Position numbers and translations under genes: made by a program. A stretch of DNA of 17,554 nt from CAZCWX01 sp964502465 (GTDB lineage: Bacteria > Desulfobacterota > Binatia > Bin18): NCBI GenBank assembly GCA_964502465.1, contig CAZCWX010000632.1, forward strand, positions 1 to 17,554, given 5' to 3'. Under the pieces are notes generated by a model. It made no database searches. It was not told the origin of the DNA and worked only from the letters and a program-made list of their open reading frames with translations. Positions 1 to 7,300 of this stretch are shown one piece after another. Position 1 is the first letter of the stretch. Each line of letters begins with the position of its first letter.

Positions 1-76
1 GTTGCCGTTCGCTTGTGGTCACAGGAGTCTTTCACACCCCCACCGGCAATGCCAACCTGTTGTTATTCCCCTACTT

Positions 77-439
77 TTAATGCAATAGCCCTATCCACTC
101 CCCCGCTGCCCCCGCTTTCACATGCCCCCCCAGATGAGTAAAGATGAGCGCATGAAGCGCGGCCCAGTCCACACGGGCCAGTAACCGGGGCAACTGCGCT
201 CGCGAGATACCCCGCCCCACCGCGGCTTGCGTGCGCGCCTGTAACCACTCAAAGCGATTGCGTAAGAAGCGGTGAATGGCCGAAACCCGGGAGCGTCCGG
301 CCATGATCGCCAGGACTACCCCACAGAGGACAAAGGCCTGATCGTGGCGGCGGCCCCGCTTGTCACGGGGATCAGGGAGGTGTTGCAAAGCGGCAAAAAA
401 CGTTACCGTAGCAGCTGGAGATGGGGGCGATAGCGACAT
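77..439 (-). pseudogene. ISAs1-family transposase, N-terminal fragment
   Basis: The 120-residue product matches the N-terminal region of ISAs1/H-repeat transposases (the DDE_Tnp_1-associated domain). It has the landmark 'LPDPRDKRGRRHDQ' near residues 21-34, followed by a hydrophobic stretch 'FVLCGVVLAIMAG' and 'FLRNRFEWL'. In full-length members, about 370 residues, the segment ending here as 'GEWIG' is followed by the catalytic 'DGKxLRGS' block. Here a TAA stop comes after three more residues, and positions 1-76 do not continue the family in any minus-strand frame I read. The DDE catalytic domain is therefore absent and the gene cannot act alone. The start is well supported: AGGAG lies 5 nt upstream of the ATG. 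The start codon and ribosome binding site lie in an inverted repeat (see 435-468). It could instead be a frameshifted copy whose remainder lies left of the window. Confidence 0.75.
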
Positions 440-468
440 AAGTTCTCCTAAGCAAAGATTCTTATGTC
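435..468. repeat. inverted repeat over the transposase start codon
   Basis: GACATAAG (435-442) and CTTATGTC (461-468) are perfect 8-bp inverted arms separated by 18 bp. On the minus strand the left arm contains the transposase ATG (437-439) and the loop contains its Shine-Dalgarno AGGAG. It could be an RNA hairpin that hides the start codon, an operator, or part of an insertion-sequence end. Nothing in the window decides between these, and an 8-bp match could be chance. Confidence 0.35.
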
Positions 469-675
469 CCCCCTATCTCCTCGAAAAGCAAGCCTCTTTT
501 TTGTGAGAAAGCCGTGCGGGGGCTGGGTGGGTGTGAGCCCACCTGGCTACCCGGTTGCGATTCGCGTCGAGGTGCGGCACGTCGTACGCTCTGCATGGCC
601 GCATTCGGGTTGGTAGCGCGGCGAAAGTGCCACTTGTTGCAGGGGAGTAGAACTGCGGATGGAGGCGAAACGTCT

Positions 676-843
676 ATGTCTATGGAATCCGGTGCGGGGC
701 TCGTCTTGGGTGCTGGTATCGGCTCCGTGATCGGCGCCGCGATGGGTGACTGGGGGATGGGATTGATCTTAGGCGCCGGCGTCGGTCTTGTCTTAGGAGC
801 GGGCGCGGCCCTAAACAGCGAAACCGATACGAAGCAGAAATAG
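676..843 (+). CDS. small glycine-zipper membrane protein (55 aa)
   Basis: A 55-residue peptide starts at ATG 676, with GGAGG at 661-665 at good spacing. The reading frame opens further upstream at 514, but that stretch is arginine- and cysteine-rich without a membrane character and has no good ribosome binding site, so the short start is preferred. Residues 6-46 are almost entirely Gly, Ala, Val, Leu and Ile. They form two similar halves, 'GLVLGAGIGSVIGAA' and 'GLILGAGVGLVLGAG', joined by a short turn containing 'DWGM'. The tail 'NSETDTKQK' is polar. This is the pattern of small bacterial glycine-zipper proteins, predicted to be a tight helical hairpin in a membrane that may oligomerise. Its function is unknown. 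It is convergent with the vWA gene ending at 957 and has no operon partner on its strand. Confidence 0.6.
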   Translation: MSMESGAGLVLGAGIGSVIGAAMGDWGMGLILGAGVGLVLGAGAALNSETDTKQK

Positions 844-956
844 CACGGTGAGAACTGCCGAGGCATATAGAGAGCGCCATGTCGACATCGAGACCGGGGC
901 ATATGAGATAGACAAAGAAGAGCTTGCAGCCTCCGACCGCCTCTTAGCTCGTCAGC

Positions 957-3569
957 TTACGTCATTCTCCGCACCAGCAGCTCAAGAAAATAGAGCCCCA
1001 TCGCCAGAGGGATGAGATATGGCAACAGCGGCCGCGGTTCTGGCGGACCGACCGGATGGACCACGGTAGTCACATCTGGACTGAGGCTGCCGCCAGTCGC
1101 GTGGGCCAACGTGTCGAGCAATGGCAGGTTCGCCTGCGGCTGGGGAGTTTCGACCGGACGTCGAGGAGGCAGGGTGTACCCGAGCGGCCCGAGCTTTTCG
1201 CCTGACGGCAAGGTCACTTCGACGCGATAATCGCCGGTCTTCGTCGTGTCGTACGCGCCTTGATAATGGCCTGGAGCCAGGCGTTCAAGCGAAAAGGTCG
1301 TTTCGCGTGCAGTGGATCCATTCGTCGTTGGCCCGCTGATCCGCACCGACGCGGTACGCCCTTCTTCCCTCGCTCCATACGAGAACACATCGACGAGCAG
1401 GCCGCGTTCGTCATGGCCGAGTTCAACCGAAAAGGGACTGTCCTGCCGTTTGATCTCTGGCAAGCACCAGCGCACAATCTGTGACCAGAACGTACTAAAC
1501 CCATCCCAACTTACCCACGGCGCAGACCACCGCCCGCTCGCGTCCGAGGTAAACGCAACCGCCTTGCCTTGCCCATAGGACCAGGAGGCGAGAAGAGGCG
1601 GTCGCTTACTGTCCACTCTGAGCGACACATCGGTCCTAGCTCCTTTTTTCACCTCGGTTTCGACGTATCCCTTTACAGGGGGCAGTGGCCTTTTGCCCAG
1701 TTCTGCCAACAGTGGCGAGTTGGGGTTGGGAATAGGCGAGACCTCCTTTTCCACCATGGTCTTTTCTTCCCCCTGGTCCTCTAACTCATCGAGGAACAAG
1801 TCTGGCAGGTTCGACGGGTTCGCGGTGTGGTGGAAGGCACCGCCGCCATAATCGGCAATACGCGAGAGGAGGCGCAAATTCGCCTGCTCACCAACGGCGA
1901 TGGCAGAGATGGTCATCTTCAGTTCTCTGTGCATCGCGGTCACGAGGTCAAGGTAATCACTGCCACTGCCGCCGGTTTCCCCATCAGTCAAAATAATAAT
2001 GTGCTTGCGTGTCGCATGTTGGCGCTCGAGTTGGCGTTTTGCCTCGAGCAGAGCGGGCAGGAGAAACGTGCCCCCCGACGCCTTCAGCCGGTCAATACGA
2101 TCATCTACATCTCTGCGAATTTTCCCTAGATAATCGAGTGGCACGACCACAAACGGCTCTCGATCAAAGCCAATCACGCCAAAGAGGTCATCATCCTTAA
2201 GATTCCGCGCCACCGCCCGTGCTCCTGCGATCGCGTAGAGTAACCGACTCTCTCTGCGCATGCTCCCGGATTTATCGATCACCAGCAGGACGGCAGTGCG
2301 CTGCTCTTCTTTTTGCGGCGGAGTCAAGACCACTGGCAACGCATTCTCAACCGAGGTGCCTTTGTATCCACCCAGGCCTAAGCTCTCTTCTCCTCCGACC
2401 ATGATCAACCCACCCCCTTTGCGGACATAGCCATCGAGACTATCGACGAGCGCTGCAGGCAAGCGATCCTTAGCAACGTTATTGAGAATCACTGCGCCAA
2501 ATGATTCTGCTGACGGAATGGCGGTAGACCGGACAGCAAAATCGAGGGCAGTCACCCCGAATCCCCGGTTATTGAGCGCTCTTTCCAGATAGCGGTTGTC
2601 GCGAGCAGTCGCGCTCAACACTAACACTTTTTCTGCCGGCGACACGTTCACCCAAGCGGTGAGCTGGTTATCATGCGGTATGGCATCCTCTGTGCCTGCC
2701 GCCGGGGTAAAAGACGCATGGAGGGGGATGAGCCCACTGTCCGACAGGGACAAGACATGGGTAAACAGCGACGCCCCCGGGGGTACAGTAACCTCCTTTT
2801 GCCACACCACCTGGTCTTTTTGACGTAGGGTGAGTTCTCCGCGCACCGGTTCAGGATGGGTATTGTCCAGCGCGATGTTGACCTCGATCGCCGCACCGCT
2901 GGCAATCACTTGAGGAGCCCCGACACGCTGGATCGCCACATTTGGGGCAGCTGCCGCGGGAGGGGGTGGAAATGGATACACCTTCAGTCCACGCTCCGCC
3001 AGCAATGGCAACACCGATCGCGCCTCTCCTGTCGTTTCCCAGCCGTCACTCACAAAGTAGACGTTGCGATTCTGCCCCTCTCCGAGCAAGCCAACCAGAG
3101 CGCTTTCTATGTTGGAGGCCTCAAGCTGGAGCTGTGTTGGCGGGGACAACACGAGCGGTTCAGCGTCCTGCCAAGACAGCCGCTGGCCGTCTCCAGCAAA
3201 CACCAGCGTCGGTGTCGCAGGTGTCGGGCGGAGCTGCTGAACAACCAGGTCGCGCATCCATTGCCGCTGCGCTGCCGTCATGCTCCGAGACAGGTCAAGC
3301 ACGAGCATGGGCGTGTTCGTTGACCCCGGATCAAGCGTATGTAAGCCAGCGACAGCAAGCACCAACACCACAAGCACACAGGAGTGCAGAACCAGCCCCA
3401 CGCCGGCAAGCAGAGATCGCAAGGCTCTCCTCTGCCATAACCAGAACAGCGGCAGCAGCAAGAAGAGCCAGAGAAAATCAGGGCGACTGAAGTCGAATGA
3501 CGGGACACCAGACCTGAAGATATTGTGCGGTGTCAGAGCAGTGAAATATTCCAGGGCGTCCTGTAACAT
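957..3569 (-). CDS. membrane protein with two vWA domains and a GATase1-like domain
   Basis: An 870-residue protein. Membrane segments lie near residues 31-46 and 53-76, and one near 847-866. A first von Willebrand A domain runs from about 87 to 198, with the metal-site motif D92-L-S94-R-S96. A class-I glutamine-amidotransferase-like Rossmann domain lies at about 313-415 ('KVLVLSATARDNRYLERAL', then 'GYVRKGGGLIMVGGEESLG'). I see no catalytic Cys at the nucleophile position, so it is probably a non-catalytic fold. A second vWA domain at about 426-593 has a complete metal site: D432-K-S434-G-S436, a Thr near 501, and 'ILTDGE' at 526-531. A beta-rich segment follows before the last helix. Proteins of this architecture are encoded with DUF58 and BatA genes and are often linked to MoxR ATPases. 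The BatA-like gene ends 15 bp upstream, so co-transcription is likely. Only a weak purine stretch precedes the ATG. The exact role is unknown; a scaffold or sensor at the periplasmic face is inference. Confidence 0.85.
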   Translation of the reverse strand: MLQDALEYFTALTPHNIFRSGVPSFDFSRPDFLWLFLLLPLFWLWQRRALRSLLAGVGLVLHSCVLVVLVLAVAGLHTLDPGSTNTPMLVLDLSRSMTAAQRQWMRDLVVQQLRPTPATPTLVFAGDGQRLSWQDAEPLVLSPPTQLQLEASNIESALVGLLGEGQNRNVYFVSDGWETTGEARSVLPLLAERGLKVYPFPPPPAAAAPNVAIQRVGAPQVIASGAAIEVNIALDNTHPEPVRGELTLRQKDQVVWQKEVTVPPGASLFTHVLSLSDSGLIPLHASFTPAAGTEDAIPHDNQLTAWVNVSPAEKVLVLSATARDNRYLERALNNRGFGVTALDFAVRSTAIPSAESFGAVILNNVAKDRLPAALVDSLDGYVRKGGGLIMVGGEESLGLGGYKGTSVENALPVVLTPPQKEEQRTAVLLVIDKSGSMRRESRLLYAIAGARAVARNLKDDDLFGVIGFDREPFVVVPLDYLGKIRRDVDDRIDRLKASGGTFLLPALLEAKRQLERQHATRKHIIILTDGETGGSGSDYLDLVTAMHRELKMTISAIAVGEQANLRLLSRIADYGGGAFHHTANPSNLPDLFLDELEDQGEEKTMVEKEVSPIPNPNSPLLAELGKRPLPPVKGYVETEVKKGARTDVSLRVDSKRPPLLASWSYGQGKAVAFTSDASGRWSAPWVSWDGFSTFWSQIVRWCLPEIKRQDSPFSVELGHDERGLLVDVFSYGAREEGRTASVRISGPTTNGSTARETTFSLERLAPGHYQGAYDTTKTGDYRVEVTLPSGEKLGPLGYTLPPRRPVETPQPQANLPLLDTLAHATGGSLSPDVTTVVHPVGPPEPRPLLPYLIPLAMGLYFLELLVRRMT

Positions 3570-3584
3570 GCTGTTCTCTAATGG

Positions 3585-5381
3585 TTACGCTGGTTGCTCC
3601 GTTTCGACCGAACGAGTCGCCATCCATCGCTCTATGCCTAGCAGCAACAGCGCAGCGAGTAAGAGCCACGGCCACAGCGGTTGTCCAGTGGTTTCCGGCA
3701 CCTGGGCCTCGGTTGCAGCCACCGACGGAAGTTGGAGGGGTCGTCCCAGCCGGGATTCTTCCGCATTAGTTAAGTTCACCGCGACCCGACGCTCGACACC
3801 ATGTTCGCTAATGGTATACACGCCTTGCTTTGCAAAAGAGAACATCCCTCCGGTGACAGCCACCGTTTCTCCGTCTGGTAGACGGATGCGAGCATCCTCC
3901 GGCAACATGAGGGTCGCCCCAGTCTTCCACCCAAGTGGTTGCCCAGCGTGGTCTGCCAACCAGCCCAGCAAATTTAACGTCAAAATCGATGTCGGCAGAT
4001 TGCGTGATCCCAGATAGGGGAATAGATCGAAGCCAACCGCCGCATAGCGCTTGCCGTCTCGTTCACATGCCAACAGGACAGGTCCAACCGTGGCCGACAC
4101 CACGGGTTTGCACCAACCGACCGGCAAGAACGCCTCTGCATAGACCGGAGCAAGCAGAGAGAAGGTGACATAGGCCGTCAAGGGATGGGCTGTCGTCCAC
4201 TGCGTTACCCGTACCTGTGTGCTCGCCTGAGCGAACGGGAAAAAGGAGTTCCCGTCCGGTGGAAGAATAAAAGCCGCATTCGTTGGCGGGAGGGTATCCG
4301 GAGCGGTTAGATGAAACAGGACAAAAGCAAACTCTGCCGCCTGGGCTGGCTGATATTCCTGGGGCGTCACGCTCTCTAATCTGAGGTTGGGAATCTGTCG
4401 GACGCTCTTCGCCACCTGTGGTGAGGCTGTCACCAGCAACACTGGCACCTCAGCCAGTGTCGGCAATACTGCGTAGGCTTCGTTGTCCACCGCAAGCGCG
4501 TCCTCAGCAAATATCCGCGCACGGTAGGTGGCCGCGAGTGGCAGATCAGGAAAAGAAACCGTCAGAGAGTCGCCACGGGCCAGCGGTCGAGACTGCAATA
4601 ACGTTCCCGTCTCCGCATTCTCGATGCTGACACTCCCCCCATGCATGTCTGCTGTCCCTTCAATCACCAGCGTTGCGTCAACCGTGTCTGGAAAAAACGG
4701 GCTGCGATACAAACGAAACGCAGTGATCCCCCAATTCGGTTGTGCTTCGGCGAGCGTCAGAACGGTAAGCGCAGCAGTATCAACTGGTGCAGCGAGCGGG
4801 CGGTCAGTGAAAAAGACCACCCGCGAGAAGTCACGCTCCTCGATCAATTGGAGAAAAAAGGCGGCCATCACCTCGTCACTCGGGTCCGGGGCGTCGGTTG
4901 CGGTGAGCTGCGTCAGGTGGTGCGCAATCTGTTCGCGGGTGTCATCAGGCAGCGACACCTGGGCCGGCAGAGGCGTATTGGTAAAGAGCACGACCGTGTC
5001 CGTACTCGGGATCGTCCCGAGGATCTGCGCCGCACGTGTTGTTGCGGTTGCAACAACACTCCTTCCTCCTTCAGGAAGGCGGGCGTGCATACTGGCAGAG
5101 GTATCCAAGACCAACGCAATCTTTCTCCCTTCGTGTTGCACAAATGGTTGCGCAGCCGCGATCACCAGCAGCAGCAGAATCAGCAATTGCAGCAAGAACA
5201 GCGGCGTTAGTTGCAGTCGTCCCCACAATCGCCTGCGGGCTGATGACGACAACCCTTGATACAGGAACAGAGCAGGCACCACCACTCGTTTGCCCCGTTC
5301 TCGTAACAAGTACGGCACCACCAGCAGAGGTAAGGCATAGAGCAGATTAAAAGCTGAGGGGGTGAGAAAGGAGAAGTCCAT
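3585..5381 (-). CDS. BatA-like membrane protein with vWA domain
   Basis: A 598-residue protein that opens with the aerotolerance-regulator (BatA) N-terminal signature: 'FLTPSAFNLLYALPLLVVPYLL' shortened here to a hydrophobic helix at about 11-26, a short basic loop, and a second long helix at about 60-80 ('FLLQLLILLLLVIAAAQP'). The vWA domain follows from residue 88, with metal-site motif D93-T-S95-A-S97. The later metal-site position reads 'FFTDRPLA' rather than the common 'TDG'. A long beta-rich region follows, and a C-terminal helix lies near 568-584, followed by a basic and acidic tail. The expected topology is a vWA and beta-rich body outside the cytoplasm, held by N- and C-terminal helices. 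The next gene in the transcript starts 15 bp downstream. Bat proteins are known from Bacteroides aerotolerance and from MoxR-linked stress clusters; the role here is unproven. Confidence 0.85.
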   Translation of the reverse strand: MDFSFLTPSAFNLLYALPLLVVPYLLRERGKRVVVPALFLYQGLSSSARRRLWGRLQLTPLFLLQLLILLLLVIAAAQPFVQHEGRKIALVLDTSASMHARLPEGGRSVVATATTRAAQILGTIPSTDTVVLFTNTPLPAQVSLPDDTREQIAHHLTQLTATDAPDPSDEVMAAFFLQLIEERDFSRVVFFTDRPLAAPVDTAALTVLTLAEAQPNWGITAFRLYRSPFFPDTVDATLVIEGTADMHGGSVSIENAETGTLLQSRPLARGDSLTVSFPDLPLAATYRARIFAEDALAVDNEAYAVLPTLAEVPVLLVTASPQVAKSVRQIPNLRLESVTPQEYQPAQAAEFAFVLFHLTAPDTLPPTNAAFILPPDGNSFFPFAQASTQVRVTQWTTAHPLTAYVTFSLLAPVYAEAFLPVGWCKPVVSATVGPVLLACERDGKRYAAVGFDLFPYLGSRNLPTSILTLNLLGWLADHAGQPLGWKTGATLMLPEDARIRLPDGETVAVTGGMFSFAKQGVYTISEHGVERRVAVNLTNAEESRLGRPLQLPSVAATEAQVPETTGQPLWPWLLLAALLLLGIERWMATRSVETEQPA

Positions 5382-5401
5382 AAGGAAAAGCGCTTAGTTC
5401 T

Positions 5402-5469
5402 CAGTGGTCAGTGGTCAGTGGTGAGAGGGCGGTGCTTACCAACTGGCAACTCACCACTGACGACTGGCA
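5402..5469. repeat. heptamer tandem repeats with 12-bp inverted repeat
   Basis: Three perfect tandem copies of CAGTGGT occupy 5402-5422. A second block, 5442-5469, consists of heptads ACTGGCA, ACTCACC, ACTGACG and ACTGGCA. GTCAGTGGTGAG (5414-5425) and CTCACCACTGAC (5450-5461) are perfect inverted arms around a 24-bp loop, so the transcript could fold here. The unit resembles the short tandemly repeated repetitive heptamers known from cyanobacteria and seen in other environmental genomes. It sits in the 99-bp gap between the DUF58 stop and the BatA-like start, where it could affect mRNA stability or reduce read-through. It is not a CRISPR: units are 7 bp and there are no spacers. Confidence 0.7.
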
Positions 5470-5480
5470 ACCTGGTTTCT

Positions 5481-6374
5481 TCATGTCAGCATGCCCAACG
5501 CTGGCAATTCGCGCAAGACAAAGGTTTGCACATCTTGGTCTGTGATCACCAACGCGTGATGGATACCAGCCTGATGACAGAAACTGCGCAACGTGCGGTT
5601 GTGTATATCTAAACGACGAAGGTATTCCTTTTTCGCGGTGGCATCGAACCGCACCAGGCCAGATTCTCCACTTTCGCTATCAACCAGGCGTGCGCCAGAG
5701 GGCAATAACGGGGGATTCATCTCGTCTTTTCCCAACACCTGGATAATGGCGAGGTCGAAGTTCGCTGCTCGCATCAGATTCAGTCCGGATTGCATAGCCG
5801 GCGGTGGGAAGAGAAAATCTGAAATCCAGATCGCTTTTCCTGGACGATGCACAGTCTGGAGCTGGCGGGCCAACGCCAGCGGAGGATCGACCCTCCCGGC
5901 AGGACGATGAGCCTCAAGAAAGTCGGCGAGGTCAAGCAACCGTTGACGCCCCCGAAAGAACGGGGTTGCCTGACCATCTTGCGCCTGCGAGAGCACGAGT
6001 AACTTCACCGCGTCGTTGCTGGCCAACACGACGTAGGCGAGAGCGAGCGCCACATCGCGTGCGGTTTCATACTTCCGATTGCCCACCGGGTACGCCATCG
6101 AGCCGCTCAGGTCGAGGAACACAGAGGTGTACAGTTCTTCTTCTTCCTGAAACAATTTTATGTACAGCTTATCGGTGCGACTATAGAGCTTCCAGTCGAT
6201 GTAGCGCGGATCATCACCAGGAATGTAATGGCGATACTCGGCAAACTCCAGACCAGCGCCACGTCGCGGAGAGAGATGCCCTCCGGGGCGACTGCCCAGG
6301 AATTGCCGCCGGGCACGGATGCGCAAGGTTTCCAAACGCGCGAGAAACTGCTGGGTAAACAATGCTGGAAGCAC
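5481..6374 (-). CDS. DUF58 domain protein (vWA-like, MoxR-associated type)
   Basis: The family's diagnostic block is clear: 'RRGAGLEFAEYRHYIPGDD' followed by 'RYIDWKLYSRTDKLYIKLF' and the acidic 'QEEEEL'. A vWA-like core follows with 'FLDLSGSM', a D-x-S-x-S metal site, then 'AIWISDFLFP' and a C-terminal region with 'RRLDIHNRTLRSFCHQAGI'. The size of about 297 residues is normal for DUF58. The frame stays open to a GTG at 6464, but the extra N-terminus (Cys- and Trp-rich) is not family-like. The usual family start (LxxxFLxRLExLRIxAR) begins near here, so I use the GTG at 6374. A TTG at 6362, with GAGGTG 9 nt upstream, is an equally good alternative. DUF58 genes normally follow a moxR ATPase gene. 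None is found upstream, where a recombinase remnant lies instead. Probable partner of the two membrane vWA proteins encoded downstream. Confidence 0.85.
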   Translation of the reverse strand: MLPALFTQQFLARLETLRIRARRQFLGSRPGGHLSPRRGAGLEFAEYRHYIPGDDPRYIDWKLYSRTDKLYIKLFQEEEELYTSVFLDLSGSMAYPVGNRKYETARDVALALAYVVLASNDAVKLLVLSQAQDGQATPFFRGRQRLLDLADFLEAHRPAGRVDPPLALARQLQTVHRPGKAIWISDFLFPPPAMQSGLNLMRAANFDLAIIQVLGKDEMNPPLLPSGARLVDSESGESGLVRFDATAKKEYLRRLDIHNRTLRSFCHQAGIHHALVITDQDVQTFVLRELPALGMLT

Positions 6375-6497
6375 CTCAATTTTGTAGCATGAGAAGACGG
6401 AAAGAGAAGCTCCCCATAAGAGGAACCTGGCGGAACAACTCTGCCAGCCACACAATGACACCACCTGCTCGTCGCCAGGCGGGTCTGAGGATGAAGA

Positions 6498-6667
6498 TCA
6501 AACGCCGAGATCATTCAAGGGACTCGGAACACCCTGGCCACCCTGCGGTAGGATCTGGGTGGAAATCATGGTGGTGGCTACATCGGTGTGCCCAAGCAAT
6601 TGCTGTCAGTAGGAATGGAGTAGTGGTAAAGACGGAGCATCTGTCGGACTTCATCGAGAAGTTTTGA
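6498..6667 (-). pseudogene. tyrosine recombinase (integron-integrase-like) remnant
   Basis: Two pieces of one gene family lie next to each other on the minus strand. From 6667 to about 6603 the frame reads 'SKLLDEVRQMLRLYHYSIPTD', split here as 'SKLLDEVRQMLRLYH' plus 'YSIPTD', which is like the start of the core-binding domain of integron-type integrases ('..VRxxIRxxHYSxRTE'). From 6602 to the TGA at 6498-6500, in another frame, it reads 'QLLGHTDVATTMISTQ' then 'GGQGVPSPLNDL', which is the C-terminus of the same family ('LLGHxDVxTTMIYTHV...GGxGVRSPLD'). The catalytic Tyr of 'MIYTH' is Ser here, and the 250 or so residues between, with the Arg and His catalytic positions, are missing. There is no start codon: a TAA lies immediately upstream of the first piece. 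This is a dead, internally deleted relic. I saw no convincing attC or attI site beside it. Confidence 0.65.
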
Positions 6668-6843
6668 TTATTGACTTCTCGTCGTCTCAGGCATATGAGG
6701 GCTCCGTACTGGCACCCTGAGAGCGCTGATAACAGTCAGGGGGCAAAACTACCCGAAAACCCAACTAATATCACATTATCAGGACAAAATGGCAAGTGAA
6801 TCAATGGTTAGCCGGCGATTCCGCGGTGCCGATTTCGCTCCTC

Positions 6844-6872
6844 TTGCAGAGGCTCTCTCCGATCGATACTGT
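6844..6872 (+). promoter_or_regulatory. possible sigma-70-type promoter for the antitoxin gene
   Basis: TTGCAG (6844-6849) and TACTGT (6867-6872) are separated by 17 bp and lie 38 bp before the antitoxin ATG. Each hexamer matches the consensus at only about half of its positions. Position and spacing are right; the sequence match is weak. Confidence 0.25.
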
Positions 6873-6909
6873 TTTTGTAATAGCAAGTAGCAATCGATGA
6901 GGAGACGAG

Positions 6910-7116
6910 ATGGAAACCGTGACAGTGTCGCCGAAATTTCAAGTGGTGATCCCTAAAGAGATGCGTGAGGCGCTGAAATTGACTCCGGGCCAGAAAGTAC
7001 AGGCGCTGCTGTATGAGAACCGCATCGAACTTATTCCGGTGCGCCCGGTGAAGCAAATGCGAGGGTTCCTGAAAGGGATTGACACGACCATCGTTCGCGA
7101 AGGGGACCGCTTGTGA
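6910..7116 (+). CDS. vapB: AbrB/SpoVT-type antitoxin of a VapBC pair
   Basis: A 68-residue protein with the swapped-hairpin AbrB DNA-binding domain at about 1-47. It begins 'METVTVSPKFQVVIPKEMRE' and continues 'LKLTPGQKVQALLYENRIEL', the classic 'S.K.Q.VIPK..R..L.L..G' pattern. The C-terminal tail 'KQMRGFLKGIDTTIVREGDRL' (shown as 'MRGFLKGIDTTIVREGDRL') is the toxin-binding extension normal for VapB of this class. GAGGAG at 6899-6904 is 5 nt before the ATG. It would bind its own promoter and neutralise a PIN-domain RNase. The gene looks complete, but the toxin gene that follows has lost its front half, so the antitoxin is probably an orphan. Confidence 0.8.
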   Translation: METVTVSPKFQVVIPKEMREALKLTPGQKVQALLYENRIELIPVRPVKQMRGFLKGIDTTIVREGDRL

Positions 7117-7300
7117 AGGAACTGTTGTTGAGTTGAGCGCTCCCTTAGCTTTGAGCGCGGCGCGCCTCAGTCTTACCGAAAAGATCCCGATGGCGGACAG
7201 CATCATGCTGGCGACTGCTCGGGCCTGTAGTGCGACGCTATGGAGCCAAGATGCGGACTTTGAGAATATCACCGGAGTCAAATATACACCAAAGAAATGA
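7115..7300 (+). pseudogene. VapC toxin, C-terminal remnant (PIN domain)
   Basis: Immediately after the antitoxin stop, overlapping it by two bases, the frame reads 'EGTVVELSAPLALSAARLSL', then 'EKIPMADSIMLATARA', then 'ATLWSQDADFENI' and 'GVKYTPKK' before the stop. This is the second half of a VapC PIN domain and includes the later conserved acidic residues ('MADS', 'DADF'). Intact members have about 130 residues; the first 70-85, including the N-terminal catalytic Asp of 'VDSSxW' and the next conserved Glu, are absent. A GTG overlaps the antitoxin stop at 7113 exactly where vapC would begin, but it runs in another frame and stops after seven codons. This suggests a deletion that removed the front of the toxin. 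The frame stays open upstream to an ATG at 7079, inside the antitoxin gene; that extension is not family-like. Expected to have no RNase activity. Confidence 0.7.

Noticed and set aside
514..675. Upstream extension of the glycine-zipper frame to an earlier ATG
   Set aside because: The extra 54 residues lack a membrane or domain character, and the good ribosome binding site serves the ATG at 676.
879..888. Perfect 10-bp palindrome ATGTCGACAT between convergent genes
   Set aside because: Single short palindrome without a T-run or second copy; it could be chance and is not a convincing terminator.
462..902. Minus-strand frame of 146 residues, proline-rich
   Set aside because: It is antisense to the glycine-zipper gene; its Pro/Ala repeats are simply the complement of Gly/Ala codons, and it has no good start.
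3280..4017. Plus-strand frame of 245 residues
   Set aside because: It spans the ends of two well-supported minus-strand vWA genes and shows no domain pattern.
5402..5469. Possible CRISPR array
   Set aside because: Repeat unit is 7 bp, tandem and without spacers; no cas gene is in the window.
6362..6667. Plus-strand frame of 101 residues
   Set aside because: It is antisense to the recombinase remnant and to the DUF58 start; composition is not protein-like and no domain is seen.
6715..6741. CCCTGA/TCAGGG inverted repeat as an integron attC site
   Set aside because: Only 6-bp arms with a 15-bp loop, and no paired R/L core sites (GTTRRRY) seen around it.
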